Origin: DASUXA01 sp036378155
GTDB lineage: Bacteria > Actinomycetota > Actinomycetes > Mycobacteriales > Micromonosporaceae
Assembly: GCA_036378155.1 (NCBI GenBank)
Contig: DASUXA010000023.1
Span: forward strand, 1-36,653
DNA length: 36,653 nucleotides
Reading direction: 5' to 3'
The first letter of the stretch is position 1. Each line of letters begins with the position of its first letter. The notes below the pieces were generated by a model. That model ran no database searches. It had not been told where the DNA came from and worked only from the letters and a program-made list of their open reading frames with translations. Shown here in pieces: positions 15,948-23,099 of this stretch. The position numbers and the translations under genes were made by a program.

Positions 15948-16946
15948 TTGAACTCAGAACTCGTCGCGGTCACCGGAGCCGAGGGGTTCATCGGCTCCCA
16001 CCTGGTCGAAGCGCTCGTGGCGCGCGGGTACCGGGTGCGGGCCATGGTGCTGTACAACATGCACAGCGCGCGCGGCTGGTTGGACACTCTGGACGCGGAC
16101 GTGCTGGACAACGTCGAGGTGCGCTTCGGCGACGTCCGCGACCCGTCGTCGGTGCGCGACCTGGTCGACGGCGCGCACACCGTGTACCACCTGGCCGCGC
16201 TCGGCTCCGTCCCGTACTCGTACCGCGCGCCGCGGTCGTTCGTGGACACCAACACCATCGGCACGCTGCACGTGCTGGAGGCGGTCCGCGCGTGCGGCAC
16301 CGCCCGGCTCGTGCACACCTCGACCAGCGAAACCTACGGCACCGCGCGCACCGCGCCGATCGCCGAGACCCACCCGTTGCAGGCGCAGTCCCCGTACGCG
16401 GCGTCGAAGATCGCCGCCGACAAGCTCGTCGAGTCGTACCACCTCAGCTACGAGGTACCGGCGGTCACGCTGCGCCCGTTCAACACGTTCGGCCCCCGGC
16501 AGTCCACCCGAGCCGTGATCCCCGCCATCATCACCCAGCTCGCCGCCGGTTCCCGGCAACTCAAACTCGGCGCGCTCGCGCCCACCCGCGACTTCACCTT
16601 CGTCACCGACACCGCCGAGGCGTTCGTGGCGGTCGGCACCGCGCCCGCCGCCGCCGTGGTCGGTGAGCTGTTCAACGCCGGTACCGGGGTGGAGGTGTCG
16701 ATCGGACAGCTCGCCGAGGACATCGCGAGCGTGATGGGCGTGACCGCCGACTTCACCGAGGACACCCAGCGGCTGCGGCCGAAGGACTCCGAGGTGATGC
16801 GCCTGATCGGCGACTGCTCGAAGTTGTGCGAGCGGACCGGTTGGCAGCCCCGGTACAGCAGGCAGCAGGGTCTGGCCCGGACCATCGAGTGGTTCCGGCA
16901 ACCGGCGAACCTGTCGCGCTACCGACTGAACGAGTACCACCAGTGA
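15948..16946 (+). CDS. SDR-family NAD-dependent sugar-nucleotide 4,6-dehydratase/epimerase, LegB-like
   Basis: A 332-residue extended short-chain dehydrogenase. The Rossmann motif is VTGAEGFIGSHL near the N-terminus, and the catalytic pair Y150/K154 lies in SPYAASK, preceded by a TSTSETYG segment. The C-terminal block (LRPKDSEVMRLIGD, TGWQPRYSRQQGLARTIEWF) is the pattern I associate with LegB-type dehydratases and related C4-epimerases. It acts on a nucleotide-activated sugar in the cytosol. A UDP-GlcNAc-based substrate would suit an aminosugar polymer, but a UDP-GlcNAc 4-epimerase role (making UDP-GalNAc) is equally possible. TTG 15948 is used; AGAAGGG lies about 10 bases upstream and the Rossmann motif leaves no room for a later start. 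The nucleotidyltransferase follows after 15 bases. Confidence 0.85.
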   Translation: MNSELVAVTGAEGFIGSHLVEALVARGYRVRAMVLYNMHSARGWLDTLDADVLDNVEVRFGDVRDPSSVRDLVDGAHTVYHLAALGSVPYSYRAPRSFVDTNTIGTLHVLEAVRACGTARLVHTSTSETYGTARTAPIAETHPLQAQSPYAASKIAADKLVESYHLSYEVPAVTLRPFNTFGPRQSTRAVIPAIITQLAAGSRQLKLGALAPTRDFTFVTDTAEAFVAVGTAPAAAVVGELFNAGTGVEVSIGQLAEDIASVMGVTADFTEDTQRLRPKDSEVMRLIGDCSKLCERTGWQPRYSRQQGLARTIEWFRQPANLSRYRLNEYHQ

Positions 16947-16961
16947 TCATCGGGGGAGACC

Positions 16962-17675
16962 ATGCACGCGTTCATTCTGGCCGGCGGCAAGGGCGTCCGA
17001 CTCCGCCCGTACACGACCCGGCTGCCCAAGCCGCTGGTACCGATCGGTGACGAGTTCTCGATCCTGGACATCGTGCTGAGCCAGCTCGCCCAGCACGGTT
17101 TCGACACGGTCACCCTCGCCATCGGTCACCACGGTCACCTGATCAGGTCGTACGCGGGCCGGGGCCGGCGCTGGGGGCTCGCCATCGACTACACGTTGGA
17201 GGACAACCCGCTGGGGACGATGGGCCCGGTGCTGCAGGCACTGGACCGGCTGCCCGAACACTTCCTGGTGATGAACGGCGACGTCCTGACGGACCTCGAC
17301 TACGCCGACCTGATCGGCGCGCACCGCAGGTCGCAGGCGCCGCTGACGGTCGCCACGTACCAGCGCCACGTGAAGATCGATTTCGGGGTGCTGACCACGC
17401 GGGACGGGCAGGTCCTCCAGTTCACCGAGAAGCCGAGCATCGACTTCCGGGTCAGCATGGGCATCTACGGGCTGACCCGCGAAACGCTGACCCGGTACAC
17501 CCCGGGCATGCCGTTCGGCTTCGACGACCTGGTGCTGGACCTGCTGGCTCGCGGCACACCGCCGCGGGAGTACGCGTTCGACGGGTACTGGCTGGACATC
17601 GGACGCCCGGACGACTACGACCGGGCCAACGCCGAGTTCGACCTGATCCGGGGCAGCCTGTTGAAGGGGGCGTAG
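16962..17675 (+). CDS. Sugar-1-phosphate nucleotidyltransferase
   Basis: A 237-residue nucleotidyltransferase of the RmlA/ManC-like superfamily. The signature ILAGGKGVRLRPYT and KPLVPIGD are at the N-terminus. VMNGDVLTDLDY is the metal-binding aspartate region and FTEKP the sugar-binding loop. It is short, with no left-handed beta-helix and no CBS domains, so it is a pure transferase rather than a GlmU-type or PtmE-type fusion. It activates a sugar-1-phosphate with NTP for the flanking SDR enzymes and so supplies donors to the cluster glycosyltransferases. Base and sugar specificity cannot be read from sequence. A GGGGGA site lies 5-10 bases before ATG 16962. Confidence 0.9.
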   Translation: MHAFILAGGKGVRLRPYTTRLPKPLVPIGDEFSILDIVLSQLAQHGFDTVTLAIGHHGHLIRSYAGRGRRWGLAIDYTLEDNPLGTMGPVLQALDRLPEHFLVMNGDVLTDLDYADLIGAHRRSQAPLTVATYQRHVKIDFGVLTTRDGQVLQFTEKPSIDFRVSMGIYGLTRETLTRYTPGMPFGFDDLVLDLLARGTPPREYAFDGYWLDIGRPDDYDRANAEFDLIRGSLLKGA

Positions 17676-17679
17676 GGGC

Positions 17680-18582
17680 GTGCGCCTCATGGTGGTCGGC
17701 GCGACCGGCTTCCTCGGCACGCACGTGTGGCGGCGGGCGGAAGCGGCCGGCATGGAGGTGGTCACGGCGGCGCGGTCGCCGCTGCCGGACTCGCCCTGGC
17801 ACGTCCTGGTCGATCTCGCGGCTGACGACCCGGGCCGGCTGGCGACCACGCTCGCCGAGGTGGCGCCGGACGCCGTGGTCAACTGTGCCGGCGCGGTGTC
17901 CGGACCGGCGCCGAGGTTGGCGGCGGTCAACATCACCGGCACGTACACGCTGGTGCGGGCGATGGCGCGGGCCGCGCCGCTGGCCCGGCTGGTCCACCTG
18001 GGGTCGGCCGCCGAGTACGGGTGGTCCGAGCCGGGCGTGGCGGTCACCGAGCGCTCCCCGGCCCGCCCGGTCGGCGTGTACGGGGTGACCAAGCTCGCCG
18101 CCACCCAGTTGGTCGAACTCGCCCGCGCCGCGGTACCGCACGCTGTGGTGCTGCGGGTGTTCAACCCGGTCGGTCCCGGCGCGACGACCGCGGGGCTGCC
18201 GGGGCGGTTGGTCGCCGAACTGCGTACCGCCCTGGCGGAGGGCGTCGAGGTGCGCCTCGGTCCGCTGGACGCGGTGCGCGACTTCGTCGACGTGCGCGAC
18301 GTCGCCGAGGCGGCGCTGACCGCGGCGACCGCGCCGACGCTGCCGCACCCGATCGTGAACATCGGCAGCGGGCGGGGGGTACCGGTGCGGACGCTGGTCA
18401 CCCACCTGACCACGCTCAGCGGATACCACGGTCGGGTCTGTGAGGATTCCGCCGGTTCGACCCGGTCGGCGGACGTACCGTGGCAGCAGGCGGACATCAG
18501 TCTGGCGCGCGCGGACCTCGGCTGGCGACCCCGGCGCGACCTCGTGGTCTCGCTCGCGGACCTGTGGGAGGCGACATCGTGA
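17680..18582 (+). CDS. SDR-family NAD(P)-dependent sugar-nucleotide epimerase/reductase
   Basis: A 300-residue extended SDR. VVGATGFLGTHVW is the cofactor loop and Y134/K138 (VYGVTK) the catalytic pair. It is preceded by LGSAAEYG, which supplies the catalytic serine position, and RVFNPVGPG and VRDFVDVRDVAEA follow as in UDP-sugar epimerases and RmlD/Tld-type reductases. It probably finishes the sugar started by the LegB-like dehydratase, by epimerising or reducing the 4-keto intermediate. GTG 17680 follows the nucleotidyltransferase stop by 4 bases. Its stop codon lies inside the first unit of the 57-base tandem repeat, so the gene runs directly into the repeat tract. Confidence 0.88.
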   Translation: MRLMVVGATGFLGTHVWRRAEAAGMEVVTAARSPLPDSPWHVLVDLAADDPGRLATTLAEVAPDAVVNCAGAVSGPAPRLAAVNITGTYTLVRAMARAAPLARLVHLGSAAEYGWSEPGVAVTERSPARPVGVYGVTKLAATQLVELARAAVPHAVVLRVFNPVGPGATTAGLPGRLVAELRTALAEGVEVRLGPLDAVRDFVDVRDVAEAALTAATAPTLPHPIVNIGSGRGVPVRTLVTHLTTLSGYHGRVCEDSAGSTRSADVPWQQADISLARADLGWRPRRDLVVSLADLWEATS

Positions 18583-18713
18583 GCGCGAGGAGTGAAGCGG
18601 AGCGAGCCCCGCAGTCGCGAACTCGGGTGGCGTTGGTGAGCGCGAGGAGTGAAGCGGAGCGAGCCCGGCAGTCGCGAACCTGGGTGGCGTTGGTGAGCGC
18701 GAGGAGTGAAGCG
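18579..18713 (+). repeat. 57-bp tandem repeat, 2.4 copies
   Basis: Units are 18579-18635 and 18636-18692 (54 of 57 identical), plus a partial third unit 18693-18713 (first 21 bases identical). Each unit begins GTGAGCGCGAGGAGTGAAGCG. Unit 1 starts over the stop codon of the upstream epimerase gene. The third, partial unit supplies the GAGGAG (18701-18706) that serves as ribosome binding site for the GH135 gene starting at 18713. The unit resembles dispersed repeats that I associate with Micromonosporaceae genomes, from memory. Confidence 0.93.
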
Positions 18714-19399
18714 TGACGGTGCCCGTGGACGGTCGCGTGCGCGCCGTCGTACCGGCATATTTCCATCCGGCCGTGGACCCGGACGCGTGGGACCGCCTGG
18801 TGCGCTGCGCGCCGATGCTGCGCCTGGTGGTGCTGAACGTCGCCGACGGCCCCGGCGAGCGACCGGACCCGATGTTCGTCGACGCGGTGCGGCGGCTGCG
18901 ACAGGCGGGTGTGGTCGTCGCCGGATACGTCGACACCGAGTACGGTCGGCGCCGCACCGACGACGCGCTGGCCGACGTGGAGCGCTACCTCGAGTGGTAC
19001 ACGGTGACCGGGGTGTTCTTCGACCAGGTGTCCAGCGTCGCCGAGCACGTCGGGTACTACGCCGCGCTGGGCGAGTGGGCGCGCGGGTTCGGCGCGCGGG
19101 TCGTCGCGTTCAACCACGGCACCCATCCGGTCGAGGCGTACGCCGAGCACGCCGACCTGCTCGGCACCTTCGAGGGCCCGTGGGGCGCGTACGTCGACGT
19201 CGGGGTGCCCCGCTGGGTCCGGGCGCGCCCCGCCGAGCAGTTCTACCACCTGGTGTACGCGGTGCCGCCGGACCACCTCGGCGACGCGTACGCCCTGCTG
19301 GCGTTGCGCCACGCGGGCGGGGCGTACATCACCGGGCTCGGCGGACCGAACCCGTGGGCGCGGCTGCCGGACGGGCTGTTCGAGAGGCTCGCATCGTGA
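18713..19399 (+). CDS. Spherulation-specific family 4 protein, GH135 (Sph3-like)
   Basis: A 228-residue TIM-barrel protein of the spherulin-4 family. AVVPAYFHPAVDPDAW, VVLNVADGPG, GYVDTEYG, GVFFDQVSS, AFNHGTHP and TFEGPWGAY all match the family pattern. Fungal Sph3 (GH135) hydrolyses galactosaminogalactan. In Sph3 the catalytic acids include an adjacent Asp-Glu pair and a later Glu. Here the pair reads D104-Q105 and the later acid is E154, so one acid is replaced by Gln. No signal peptide or membrane segment is present, so as annotated it stays in the cytosol unless exported atypically. GTG 18713 is preceded by a GAGGAG from the 57-base repeat; the stop overlaps the next gene (GTGA). It probably edits or releases the polymer. 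Confidence 0.88.
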   Translation: MTVPVDGRVRAVVPAYFHPAVDPDAWDRLVRCAPMLRLVVLNVADGPGERPDPMFVDAVRRLRQAGVVVAGYVDTEYGRRRTDDALADVERYLEWYTVTGVFFDQVSSVAEHVGYYAALGEWARGFGARVVAFNHGTHPVEAYAEHADLLGTFEGPWGAYVDVGVPRWVRARPAEQFYHLVYAVPPDHLGDAYALLALRHAGGAYITGLGGPNPWARLPDGLFERLAS

Positions 19400-20217
19400 T
19401 CCGGGTCGGGCCGCCGGTACTGGCGTGTGCCCTGGTCGCCACGCTGCTGGCCGGGTGCGCGCACTCGTCCGGGTCGGTATCGCCGTCCGCGGCGCCCACC
19501 ACCCGCCCGGCGGGTGCCCGTCCCTGGGTGCCGAAACCCGGTACCACCTGGCAGTGGCAGCTCAGCGGGGAGGTGGACACCTCGGTAGACGCCCAGATGT
19601 TCGATGTCGACGTGGACGACACCGACGCGGCGACGGTCGACGAACTGCACGCCAAGGGCGCCAAGGTGATCTGCTACATCAACGCCGGGGCGTTGGAGGA
19701 CTTCCGACCCGACCGCGGCCAGTTCCCGCCGTCGGTGCTCGGCAGGAGCGACGGTTGGCACGGCGAGCGGTGGCTGGACATCCGGCGACGCGACGTACTG
19801 CGCCCGATCATGGAGGGGCGTTTCGACGTGTGCCAGAGCAAGGGGTTCGACGGGGTGGAAGCGGACCTGGTCGACGGGTACACCAACGACACCGGCTTCC
19901 CCCTGACCGCCGCCGACCAACTGGCGTACAACCGGATGCTCGCCGACCTGGCGCATCAGCGGGGCTTGTCGATCGGTTTGAAGAACGACGTCGACCAGGC
20001 GGCGCAACTGGTCGACACGTTCGACTTCGCGATCGACGAGCAGTGCGTGCAGTACCAGGAATGCGACAAGCTGGTGCCGTTCATCCGCGCCGGCAAGGCG
20101 GTGTTCCACGTGGAGTACGACACCCCGAACGAACAGTTCTGCCCGCAGACCAGGGCGCTCGGGTTCAGTTCGATGCGCAAGAACCGGGACCTGGACGCGG
20201 CGCGTTGGCCGTGCTGA
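19396..20217 (+). CDS. GH114 endo-alpha-1,4-polygalactosaminidase, lipoprotein
   Basis: A 273-residue predicted lipoprotein. The signal LACALVATLLAGC has a lipobox with the modified Cys near residue 21, followed by a Ser/Ala/Pro-rich linker. The GH114 domain starts at WQWQLSGEVDT. Family motifs are CYINAGALEDFRPD, WLDIR, DGVEADLVDGY (D157 and D160), IGLKND, and FDFAIDEQC with E215. In the fungal relative Ega3 an Asp in the first acidic motif and a Glu in the EQC motif are catalytic; both are conserved here. It would cut alpha-1,4-linked galactosamine stretches at the outer face of the membrane, after deacetylation. It is the last gene of the cluster and overlaps the GH135 gene by 4 bases. An 18-bp perfect hairpin follows. 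Confidence 0.93.
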   Translation: MIRVGPPVLACALVATLLAGCAHSSGSVSPSAAPTTRPAGARPWVPKPGTTWQWQLSGEVDTSVDAQMFDVDVDDTDAATVDELHAKGAKVICYINAGALEDFRPDRGQFPPSVLGRSDGWHGERWLDIRRRDVLRPIMEGRFDVCQSKGFDGVEADLVDGYTNDTGFPLTAADQLAYNRMLADLAHQRGLSIGLKNDVDQAAQLVDTFDFAIDEQCVQYQECDKLVPFIRAGKAVFHVEYDTPNEQFCPQTRALGFSSMRKNRDLDAARWPC

Positions 20218-20232
20218 CCGTGGTCCCCGCCG

Positions 20233-20280
20233 GACGCGGCGAGGGGCGCCCTCGGGAACCGGGGCGCCCCTCGCCGCGTC
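20233..20280. terminator. Bidirectional terminator hairpin between convergent operons
   Basis: Bases 20233-20250 pair perfectly with 20263-20280: an 18-bp GC-rich stem with a 12-base loop. It lies 15 bases after the GH114 stop and 23 bases beyond the stop of the convergent hydrolase gene. No T-run, as is usual in actinobacteria. Confidence 0.85.
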
Positions 20281-20303
20281 GCCTGCCGTCCGGGCGGCCC
20301 GGT

Positions 20304-21170
20304 TCAGTTGCCGCGCTGGTGCAGCAGGAGGTCGGCGACCACCGGCCGGTGGTCGGACGCCACGGTCGCCAGGGTGTGCGTGCCGACCACGGTGATGTCC
20401 GGCGAGACGCTGATCACGTCGATCCGCTTCACCGGATCGATCGCCGGGTAGGTGTTCGCGCCGCCGGGTGCGGTGTCCCGCAGGTCCTGCCAGAGGGCGG
20501 CGAGCTCGGGCGCACCCGGCTGCGCGTTGAGGTCGCCGACGAGCACCTTCGGTCCGGAGTCGGCAGCGAGGATGCGTAGCGTGTCGGCGACCTGCATGCG
20601 CCGCACGGTCGGGTCGGACCGATAGTCCAGGTGGGTGCAGTACACGTGGACGTGCGCTCCGCGCACGTTGACCGTCACCTCGGCGAAGCCCGGTGCCGGG
20701 GCGGGCACGGGGTTCGGCACCTGGGTGGAGAGCCGGGTGATGTCGTGGTTTTCCGCCTCGAGGATGGGGTACCGGCTGAGCACCGCGACCCCGTACTGGC
20801 GGCGGGGGGCGCCGGCGGCCGGCGGGTCGAAGTCGTAGATCGGCGCGAAGAAGACGCCCATGCCCAGCCGCGTGGCGAGCGCCTGCGCCTCGTCGACGAA
20901 GTCGCTGCGCGCTCCCCAGTGGACGTCGACTTCCTGCAGGCCGACGACGTCCGGGTGCAGTTGCCGGATCGCCTCGGCGGTCCGGTCGAGGTCGAAGACG
21001 TTGTCCTCGCCGGCGCCGGCGTGGATGTTGTACGTCGCCACGCGCAGCGCCACGGGCGGCGCGTCGGATCCCGGTACGTGCGCGCCGGCCGGCGCGGCGG
21101 ATGACAGCGGCGCCAGCGCGGCGGCGAGCACGGCGCCGAGCAGGGCACGTCGGTGGATGTCCAGTCTCAA
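20304..21170 (-). CDS. Secreted endonuclease/exonuclease/phosphatase-family hydrolase
   Basis: A 288-residue exported protein with an N-terminal hydrophobic signal (ALLGAVLAAALAPLSSAAPAGA). The EEP fold motifs are complete: ATYNIHAG, GLQEVDVHW with the metal-binding Glu, YCTHLDYRSDPT with the catalytic His, VGDLNAQPG with the Asp-Asn pair, and ASDHRPVVADL at the C-terminus. The fold covers DNases, sphingomyelinases and inositol-phosphate phosphatases; I cannot choose between them. TTG 21170 has GGAGG six bases upstream; GTG 21173 is possible but too close to that site. It is the last gene of a sugar ABC importer operon, 59 bases after the permease gene. This suggests that it releases the importer's ligand from a phosphodiester such as a teichoic-acid or glycerophospho-sugar source. 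Confidence 0.88.
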   Translation of the reverse strand: MRLDIHRRALLGAVLAAALAPLSSAAPAGAHVPGSDAPPVALRVATYNIHAGAGEDNVFDLDRTAEAIRQLHPDVVGLQEVDVHWGARSDFVDEAQALATRLGMGVFFAPIYDFDPPAAGAPRRQYGVAVLSRYPILEAENHDITRLSTQVPNPVPAPAPGFAEVTVNVRGAHVHVYCTHLDYRSDPTVRRMQVADTLRILAADSGPKVLVGDLNAQPGAPELAALWQDLRDTAPGGANTYPAIDPVKRIDVISVSPDITVVGTHTLATVASDHRPVVADLLLHQRGN

Positions 21171-21229
21171 CACGGTCCTCCGGATCAGCTGGTGGATACG
21201 GCGCACGTCGGTCTGGTCGCGGCGGTGCC

Positions 21230-22120
21230 TCACTTGCCCATGCCGGCGGTCAGTCCGGCGACGATCTGCTTGGTCGCCACCAGGAACAGGACCACGATCG
21301 GTGCGGTGGCGATCACCAGCCCCGCGAACAGCGTGGACCAGTCCGTCTGGAACTCGCCGAAGAACTGGGTGAGCCCCACCGGCAGCGTGTACTTGTCGGT
21401 CGTGCGCAGCAGCACCAGCGGGAAGAAGAAGTCGTTCCACAGCGGCACGAAGCGGAACACCACGACGGTGGCGATCGCCGGTTTGACCAGCGGCACCATC
21501 ACGCGGGCGAAGATGTGGAACTCGCCGGCGCCGTCGATGCGCGCCGCCTCCTCCAGTTCGCGGGGCAGTCCACGGAAGAACGCCGTCATGATGAACACCG
21601 AGAACGGGATGCCGCTGGCGGCGTACACCAGCACCAGCCCCAGCCGGGAGTCGATCATGCCGAGGCCGCCGAGCAGGTAGAAGATCGGCAGGATGCCCAG
21701 CCGGATCGGCAGCATCAGCCCGGCGAGGAAGTACGCGGTGAGCACGCCGCCGCCCCGGAACTGGTAACGCCCGAGCACGTAGGACGCCGGCAGCGACACG
21801 CCGACGTCGAGCGCCACGGCGGCGATCGTGACGAGCGCCGAGTTGCGCAGGTACGTCCCGAACGACGCCTCGGTCCACGCCTTCGCGTAGCTGGCGAAGG
21901 TCAGCGACGTGGGCAGGCCCAGCGGATCGGACAGTACGGCGGCGTTGGGCCGCAGCGAGTCGAGCGCCATGATGATCATAGGCGCGAGCGCCACCGCGGC
22001 GTAGCTCCACAGCAGCAGGACCGCCAGGATCAGCACCGCCCGCTCCCGCGCCGTGCGGCGCTTCGTGCGGCGGGCCACCGGTCGGGTGCGCGGCTCCACC
22101 TGTTCCTGTACCACGGTCAT
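21230..22120 (-). CDS. Sugar ABC transporter permease, MalG type
   Basis: A 296-residue inner-membrane permease with a basic cytoplasmic N-terminus (RRTKRRTARERAV) and six hydrophobic segments. The ATPase-contact EAA loop is LEEAARIDGAGEFHIFARVM near residue 190. The C-terminus KQIVAGLTAGMGK is typical of MalG-type subunits. It overlaps the upstream permease gene by 4 bases (ATGA). Together they import the carbohydrate bound by the lipoprotein encoded further upstream. The closest resemblance by eye is to CUT1 importers. No ATPase gene is linked, so a shared ATPase is presumed. Confidence 0.93.
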   Translation of the reverse strand: MTVVQEQVEPRTRPVARRTKRRTARERAVLILAVLLLWSYAAVALAPMIIMALDSLRPNAAVLSDPLGLPTSLTFASYAKAWTEASFGTYLRNSALVTIAAVALDVGVSLPASYVLGRYQFRGGGVLTAYFLAGLMLPIRLGILPIFYLLGGLGMIDSRLGLVLVYAASGIPFSVFIMTAFFRGLPRELEEAARIDGAGEFHIFARVMVPLVKPAIATVVVFRFVPLWNDFFFPLVLLRTTDKYTLPVGLTQFFGEFQTDWSTLFAGLVIATAPIVVLFLVATKQIVAGLTAGMGK

Positions 22121-23025
22121 GTCAGCGAAGCCTCACGGCGGCGGATGATGCGGTTGGCGAGCACGGCGATGCCGAAGATGAACAGGAACAGCAGCACCGC
22201 CAGCGCCGACGACTGACCGATCGCGTTGGCGCCGCCCTCCTGGAAGGCGACCCGGTAGAAGATCAGCCCGAGCACGTCGGTGGCGCCTCCCGGACCGGTG
22301 GGCTGGTTGCCCTGGGCGCCCGACAGGGCGTACACCAGCTCGAACGTGTTAAAGCAGCCGATGAACGTCAGGATGGACACCACGCCGATCGACGGCAGCA
22401 GCAGCGGCAGGGTGATCCGGGAGAACCGCTGCCACGCGTTCGTCCCGTCCACGCGGGCGGCTTCGGCGTACTCCTGCGGCAGCCCGGCGAGCGCCGCGCC
22501 GAACAGCAGGATCGGGAAGCCGATGTACTGCCAGGCGTTGACGAGGATGACCACCGGCAGGGCGGTCGACGGGTCGCCGAGCCAGGGCTTGGCGAACGCG
22601 CCGAGCCCGACCGCCTCCAGCACCTTGTTCACCGGGCCGAAGCTGGGACTCAGCAGCAGGCTCCACAGGTAGCCGACGACGAGCCCGCCGACGAGGTACG
22701 GCAGCGTGTAGATCGTCTGGAAGAACCGCCTGCCCACCGGCAGTTCGTGCAACAGCACCGCCACCAGCAGCCCGAATGTGTTCTGTACGAGCATGGTGCC
22801 CACGAAGAACACGGCGGTGTGCCAGAACGCGGGCCAGAGCTGCTGGTTGAGCGGGAACGTGGTGAACAGCCCGGTGAAGTTCGACAGTCCGGCGAAGCCG
22901 TCGCGTGCCGTGGCCTGCCAGCGCCAGAAGCTGTAGGCGAGGGCGGACAGCAGCGGGTAGACGACGAACAGGCTGTACAAGGCGAACGCCGGCAGGAGGA
23001 AACAGGCGGCGACGCGCCACTTCAT
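22117..23025 (-). CDS. Sugar ABC transporter permease, MalF type
   Basis: A 302-residue permease with six or more hydrophobic segments. The EAA loop is YAEAARVDGTNAWQRFSRIT. ATG 23025 is chosen although the frame is open back to 23115, because a perfect 18-bp hairpin occupies 23038-23079 and the residues coded through it would be an unstructured Pro/Gly/Arg stretch ahead of MKWRVAACFLLPAF. The ribosome site upstream of 23025 is weak, which fits lower translation of permease than of binding protein. It pairs with the MalG-type subunit that overlaps its stop codon. Confidence 0.92.
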   Translation of the reverse strand: MKWRVAACFLLPAFALYSLFVVYPLLSALAYSFWRWQATARDGFAGLSNFTGLFTTFPLNQQLWPAFWHTAVFFVGTMLVQNTFGLLVAVLLHELPVGRRFFQTIYTLPYLVGGLVVGYLWSLLLSPSFGPVNKVLEAVGLGAFAKPWLGDPSTALPVVILVNAWQYIGFPILLFGAALAGLPQEYAEAARVDGTNAWQRFSRITLPLLLPSIGVVSILTFIGCFNTFELVYALSGAQGNQPTGPGGATDVLGLIFYRVAFQEGGANAIGQSSALAVLLFLFIFGIAVLANRIIRRREASLT

Positions 23026-23037
23026 CCGGGGTACAGG

Positions 23038-23079
23038 GTTCGTGCCGGGCGCGGTACGACGACCGCGCCCGGCACGAAC
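23038..23079 (-). terminator. Perfect intercistronic hairpin between binding protein and permease
   Basis: Bases 23038-23055 pair exactly with 23062-23079, an 18-bp stem with a 6-base loop, starting 21 bases after the binding-protein stop. It has the same position and type as the hairpin at 927-962 in the other importer operon. No T-run. It is a likely partial terminator or RNase barrier giving more binding protein than permease. Confidence 0.87.
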
Positions 23080-23099
23080 AACCGGTCCGACACCCTTGG

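Noticed and set aside
18579..18713. CRISPR array
   Set aside because: Units are contiguous 57-base tandem copies with no unique spacers, and no cas genes are present. The RecB-like nuclease at 31656 alone is not evidence of CRISPR.
18480..18716. Small protein encoded through the 57-base repeats
   Set aside because: The frame is open only because 57 is a multiple of three; there is no ribosome site or start ahead of it and it lies out of phase inside the epimerase gene.
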